Below are positions 61,536-64,000 of a stretch of DNA of 64,000 nucleotides, piece after piece (position 1 is the first letter of the stretch; each line of letters starts with the position of its first letter). The DNA is from Kiritimatiellaceae bacterium (GTDB taxonomy: Bacteria; Verrucomicrobiota; Kiritimatiellia; Kiritimatiellales; Tichowtungiaceae): assembly GCA_013141415.1 (NCBI GenBank), contig JABFQY010000003.1:333729-397728 (forward strand), written 5' to 3'. The translations under genes were made by a program, and so were the position numbers. The notes under the pieces are model-generated. The model was given only the letters and a program-made list of their open reading frames with translations. It was not told where the DNA came from and ran no database searches.

Positions 61536-62375
61536 TTACCGACCGGCAAGCTGGCGGCGGATGAGCACCAACCCTCCCGCGCCAAAAACCAGCATCCCGA
61601 TTGTAGCCGGTTCAGGGATGGTCACGACGGATATATTGTCGATGTTATAAAGAGATGCCGTATTGGTCGACTGCGTTCTGAAGTCAAACCCGTCAAAATA
61701 GGAGGCATTAACCCGCATCGCCACATTAGTAAGATCGACCACCAAGGTACCGGCTTGATTATAGCCGCCCGCCGGTGCCGCTTGCCACACCTTCAAGTTA
61801 TAGGTGTCAGTCGCCGTGCTGAGATCGCCGATTGTCATCTCTATGCGATACCAGTTGGCCGTGCTGACACTAACGCTACTAATAGAGGACGCGTTGGTAA
61901 CAAAATTTTGAAAATAACGGTTGGTCGTACCGCCCAGATTCAGCGTTGCAACCCACGCATTCCCCGCGCGAAGATCAAACGTGGGAGTCACGCCCGCCGA
62001 ACCAGGGGCTCCATTTGATCTTATGTTAAAATCAAACGAGATTTTTACGTTCCCGTTATTGGATATCGACGTTGCGCCGCTGTTCGTTGAACTGTATATC
62101 AGCGTCTGATTCAGAGGATTAGTGGTAATGTTGTCATTTACATACAAGGATCTCAGAGAAGGGGTGTTTGCTGTGAAAAGAGACCCGACACCGCCAATAC
62201 TGTTGGTCTGGCCTGAAGTCATGCCTGTGCCTGTCCAGCCGTTTCCACTGCCGATGAAGCCGGTAGCTCCGTTTGAGTAACTCTGGAAGTCTTGTTGGTA
62301 CAATATACCTCCGTAAGAGACTCCGACTGCTGCGAGCACACATGCACCCACCATGATTATTTTGATCCATTTCAT
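61536..62375 (-). CDS. Jelly-roll protein with PEP-CTERM sorting signal (279 aa)
   Basis: This 279-residue protein starts at ATG 62375 (AAGGAAGCAGAAA before it) with signal MKWIKIIMVGACVLAAVGVS. The jelly-roll domain is followed by the C-terminal tag VTIPEPATIGMLVFGAGGLV and a basic end RRQLAGR. PEP-CTERM proteins are processed by an exosortase and attached to the envelope or exopolysaccharide; the exosortase gene is not in this window. It has its own terminator. The 62376-62603 gap upstream is AT-rich and presumably holds its promoter. Likely a surface-displayed binding protein. Confidence 0.82.
   Translation of the reverse strand: MKWIKIIMVGACVLAAVGVSYGGILYQQDFQSYSNGATGFIGSGNGWTGTGMTSGQTNSIGGVGSLFTANTPSLRSLYVNDNITTNPLNQTLIYSSTNSGATSISNNGNVKISFDFNIRSNGAPGSAGVTPTFDLRAGNAWVATLNLGGTTNRYFQNFVTNASSISSVSVSTANWYRIEMTIGDLSTATDTYNLKVWQAAPAGGYNQAGTLVVDLTNVAMRVNASYFDGFDFRTQSTNTASLYNIDNISVVTIPEPATIGMLVFGAGGLVLIRRQLAGR
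61741..62126. repeat. 386-bp block duplicated at 60799-61184
   Basis: Second copy of the block described at 60799-61184, within the PEP-CTERM jelly-roll gene. Confidence 0.8.
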
Positions 62376-62603
62376 TTTCTGCTTCCTTTCATTTTCCGGT
62401 TTCTTTCGTCTCAGCGCACGACCACTTCCCGTGCGTATTTTCACTCAACGACTGATGTTATAATAACTATTTCTCGGGATGGCAATTTAAATTTTAATAA
62501 TTAAATTAATCTATTACAGGCTCTGACGACTCAGCTCAGCCAAAAAGTATCCGGCAGAACGGCCCTGATCGTTTCCGCTAAAAAACAACCAGCTGTTTCC
62601 TTT

Positions 62604-64000
62604 CTACACCTGTTCGATTTCGATTCCGCCGACCAATCGGCGGGCTTCAACCATGGCGTTGGCTCTCACCGTGTATTCCCCGGAATCCAGCGTCTTGCAT
62701 CCCGCAAGGGATTTCTTTTCCATAGCCACGCGGAGAAGCTGCTCCGCCAGCAGGGCATTGTTCCGCTCTGTTTCACTGCCACCGGTTTTCAGTTTTTCCG
62801 CTTTTGTCAGAATCAGTCTGCTCTGCATATCAAGGATTTCTCCCAGCGTAACCGCCACATCAGTGGAAAGGCTGTCAAGCTCAACTCCCCCGACCAGATG
62901 ATGAGCCGTTAACAGATGCTCAAAACAATAGCTGTAGTTGAACGGGTGAATAATATGGGGCGCGTTCGGAAGCGTAGGCGGCCATTGGCCATCGCTATTG
63001 TAGCTGTTGGTCAGATGATACCAGCTCTTTTCCGCAACATGCTTCGGAAGCTGCATTTCAATCCGGCTGAGTTTTTCGCGGATAAGATCCTGCCACGGGC
63101 GAAGCAGTCTGGCCATCGGTGTGGAGGCCCAGGTGCTGGCCTGAGCTCCATGCCAGGCCGCATCATCATCCCAGGTAATGGGCTGTGTATTAGGCGTCAG
63201 CTCGCACGCCTCTGCAAAGGTGGCAAATTCCCCGCGCTGCTGAACTGCTTCAACCAGTGCAATCAGTTTTTCTTTGGCATCCGGAACACGCTCGAATACC
63301 CGATCCGGCTCGTTCTGATATTTCAAACGAAACCAGCCGTTCGTACCGATATATTCAGCATCATCCGCAAAAATAACCAAAGCGCCTTCGCCCATTCCTT
63401 TGCGATCCCCGCTATAACGGTCAATGGTTGCCAGATATTCCTCGTGGGAATACCCTTTCATCCCCATGAAATAGCGAACGGCATACTGGCACACGCGATC
63501 GGATCTCAAAAAGACTCTAAGCTCATCGGGCTCCAGTCCTTGCACATGATTAAAAGGATAGTGCAGAGCGTAGTCATCTGACGGCAGGTCATACTTGAAG
63601 TCGAAATTGTAAAAATTCTTTTCCTTGGTGGCTTCCTTCGCATAGATTTCAGGTCGTTGCGGGGTTCCGGACGGGCCGTTTTCGCAACGACTGTAGGATT
63701 CAAAGTCCCCGGTCAGATATTTGTATCCCGCATCCCGCACAATCCCGGGAACATAACTCCGCCAGCCGCATTCCGGATTCCAGAAACTGACCGGACGCAG
63801 GCCAAGAATCTTCTCATAGATCCGATGAGAAAATTCCAGCGTCCAAAGGCCGTCTTTTTCCGGAAAATTAGGCAACATCGGATGGGCATACGGGGAGCCC
63901 ATGAACTCGCAAGAGCCGTTCTGGATGGCGGCTTTGAGTTTTTCAACCACATCCGGCGTATATTTTTCCATCATCTCAATGGTGTACCCGCTCGCTTCAA
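62604..64000 (-). CDS. GH57-type glycoside hydrolase (5' end beyond window)
   Basis: The frame is open to the window edge: codons before the ATG at 63974 read EASGYTIE and continue the protein, so the start lies beyond 64000. WNPECGW matches the GH57 motif with the catalytic Glu, and VIFADDAEYIG supplies the second catalytic acid. After these comes a helical C-terminal domain (LLRPWQDLIREKLSRIE). GH57 enzymes are mostly alpha-amylase, branching or galactosidase types acting inside the cell. It may process alpha-linked oligosaccharide imported with its neighbours' help. Substrate unknown; family well supported. Confidence 0.8.
   Translation of the reverse strand, partial: EASGYTIEMMEKYTPDVVEKLKAAIQNGSCEFMGSPYAHPMLPNFPEKDGLWTLEFSHRIYEKILGLRPVSFWNPECGWRSYVPGIVRDAGYKYLTGDFESYSRCENGPSGTPQRPEIYAKEATKEKNFYNFDFKYDLPSDDYALHYPFNHVQGLEPDELRVFLRSDRVCQYAVRYFMGMKGYSHEEYLATIDRYSGDRKGMGEGALVIFADDAEYIGTNGWFRLKYQNEPDRVFERVPDAKEKLIALVEAVQQRGEFATFAEACELTPNTQPITWDDDAAWHGAQASTWASTPMARLLRPWQDLIREKLSRIEMQLPKHVAEKSWYHLTNSYNSDGQWPPTLPNAPHIIHPFNYSYCFEHLLTAHHLVGGVELDSLSTDVAVTLGEILDMQSRLILTKAEKLKTGGSETERNNALLAEQLLRVAMEKKSLAGCKTLDSGEYTVRANAMVEARRLVGGIEIEQV

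Noticed and set aside
62376-62603. A fifth copy of the shared promoter element
   Set aside because: The AT-rich stretch near 62460-62510 has loosely similar parts (ATCCCGAGAAA, TTATAA) but spacing and core differ too much to count.
1-64000. CRISPR array, rRNA genes or transposase-bearing insertion sequence
   Set aside because: No regularly spaced direct repeats of 25-40 bp, no rRNA sequence and no transposase were seen. The short tandem units at 4-7 kb are too short and degenerate for CRISPR.

Overview
The window looks like a chromosome segment from a PVC-superphylum bacterium, most probably a marine or anaerobic Kiritimatiellota (Pontiella-like). This is an inference from gene content: five formylglycine sulfatases, GH141-like beta-helix proteins, SGNH esterases, a PEP-CTERM protein, many secreted jelly-roll proteins, and no SusC/SusD pair. 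No rRNA or marker gene is present to confirm it.

Positions 1 to about 27.8 kb form the right-hand part of an integrative element. Its right end abuts the 3' end of a tRNA-Arg(TCT), next to a tyrosine recombinase; its left end lies outside the window. From left to right it holds: (a) a leftward phage-type replication cassette (primase-helicase, family A DNA polymerase, probable ssDNA-binding-type protein, Cas4-like PD-(D/E)XK nuclease, ERCC4 nuclease, small protein, excisionase-like HTH), several of whose genes carry short repeats in frame; (b) a 309-aa protein of unknown function; (c) a complete DNA phosphorothioation defence locus of the SspABCD-SspFGH type: sspB-sspC-sspD-sspF-sspG-sspH leftward, with sspA convergent and overlapping sspH by 15 bp; (d) a rightward trio (MerR-like regulator, SLOG/YpsA-like protein, secreted thermonuclease); (e) two tandem paralogous ribbon-helix-helix proteins; (f) the integrase. 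SspA, SspD, SspC and SspB are expected to place single-strand phosphorothioates on host DNA, and SspFGH to attack unmodified DNA.

Positions 28.5 to 64 kb are a polysaccharide-degradation region, almost all leftward. A tight six-gene operon (28.5-39.4 kb) encodes a GH42-like glycosidase, a sialate-O-acetylesterase-type enzyme, an MFS sugar symporter, two sulfatases (one Ser-type) and an SGNH esterase. At 39.7-44.3 kb is a set of secreted proteins of an unrecognised family, with a promoter-like element that also precedes the six-gene operon. At 44.5-61.4 kb lies a long run: GHL15-like protein, truncated URO-D-like gene, GH94 phosphorylase, three more sulfatases, two beta-helix enzymes and jelly-roll proteins. 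The run ends with a recently duplicated pair of jelly-roll genes, one keeping a PEP-CTERM anchor, and a GH57-type glycosidase cut by the window edge. Together these suggest desulfation, deacetylation and cleavage of a sulfated, acetylated (possibly fucose-rich) polysaccharide outside the cytoplasm, with uptake by the MFS carrier and phosphorolysis inside.
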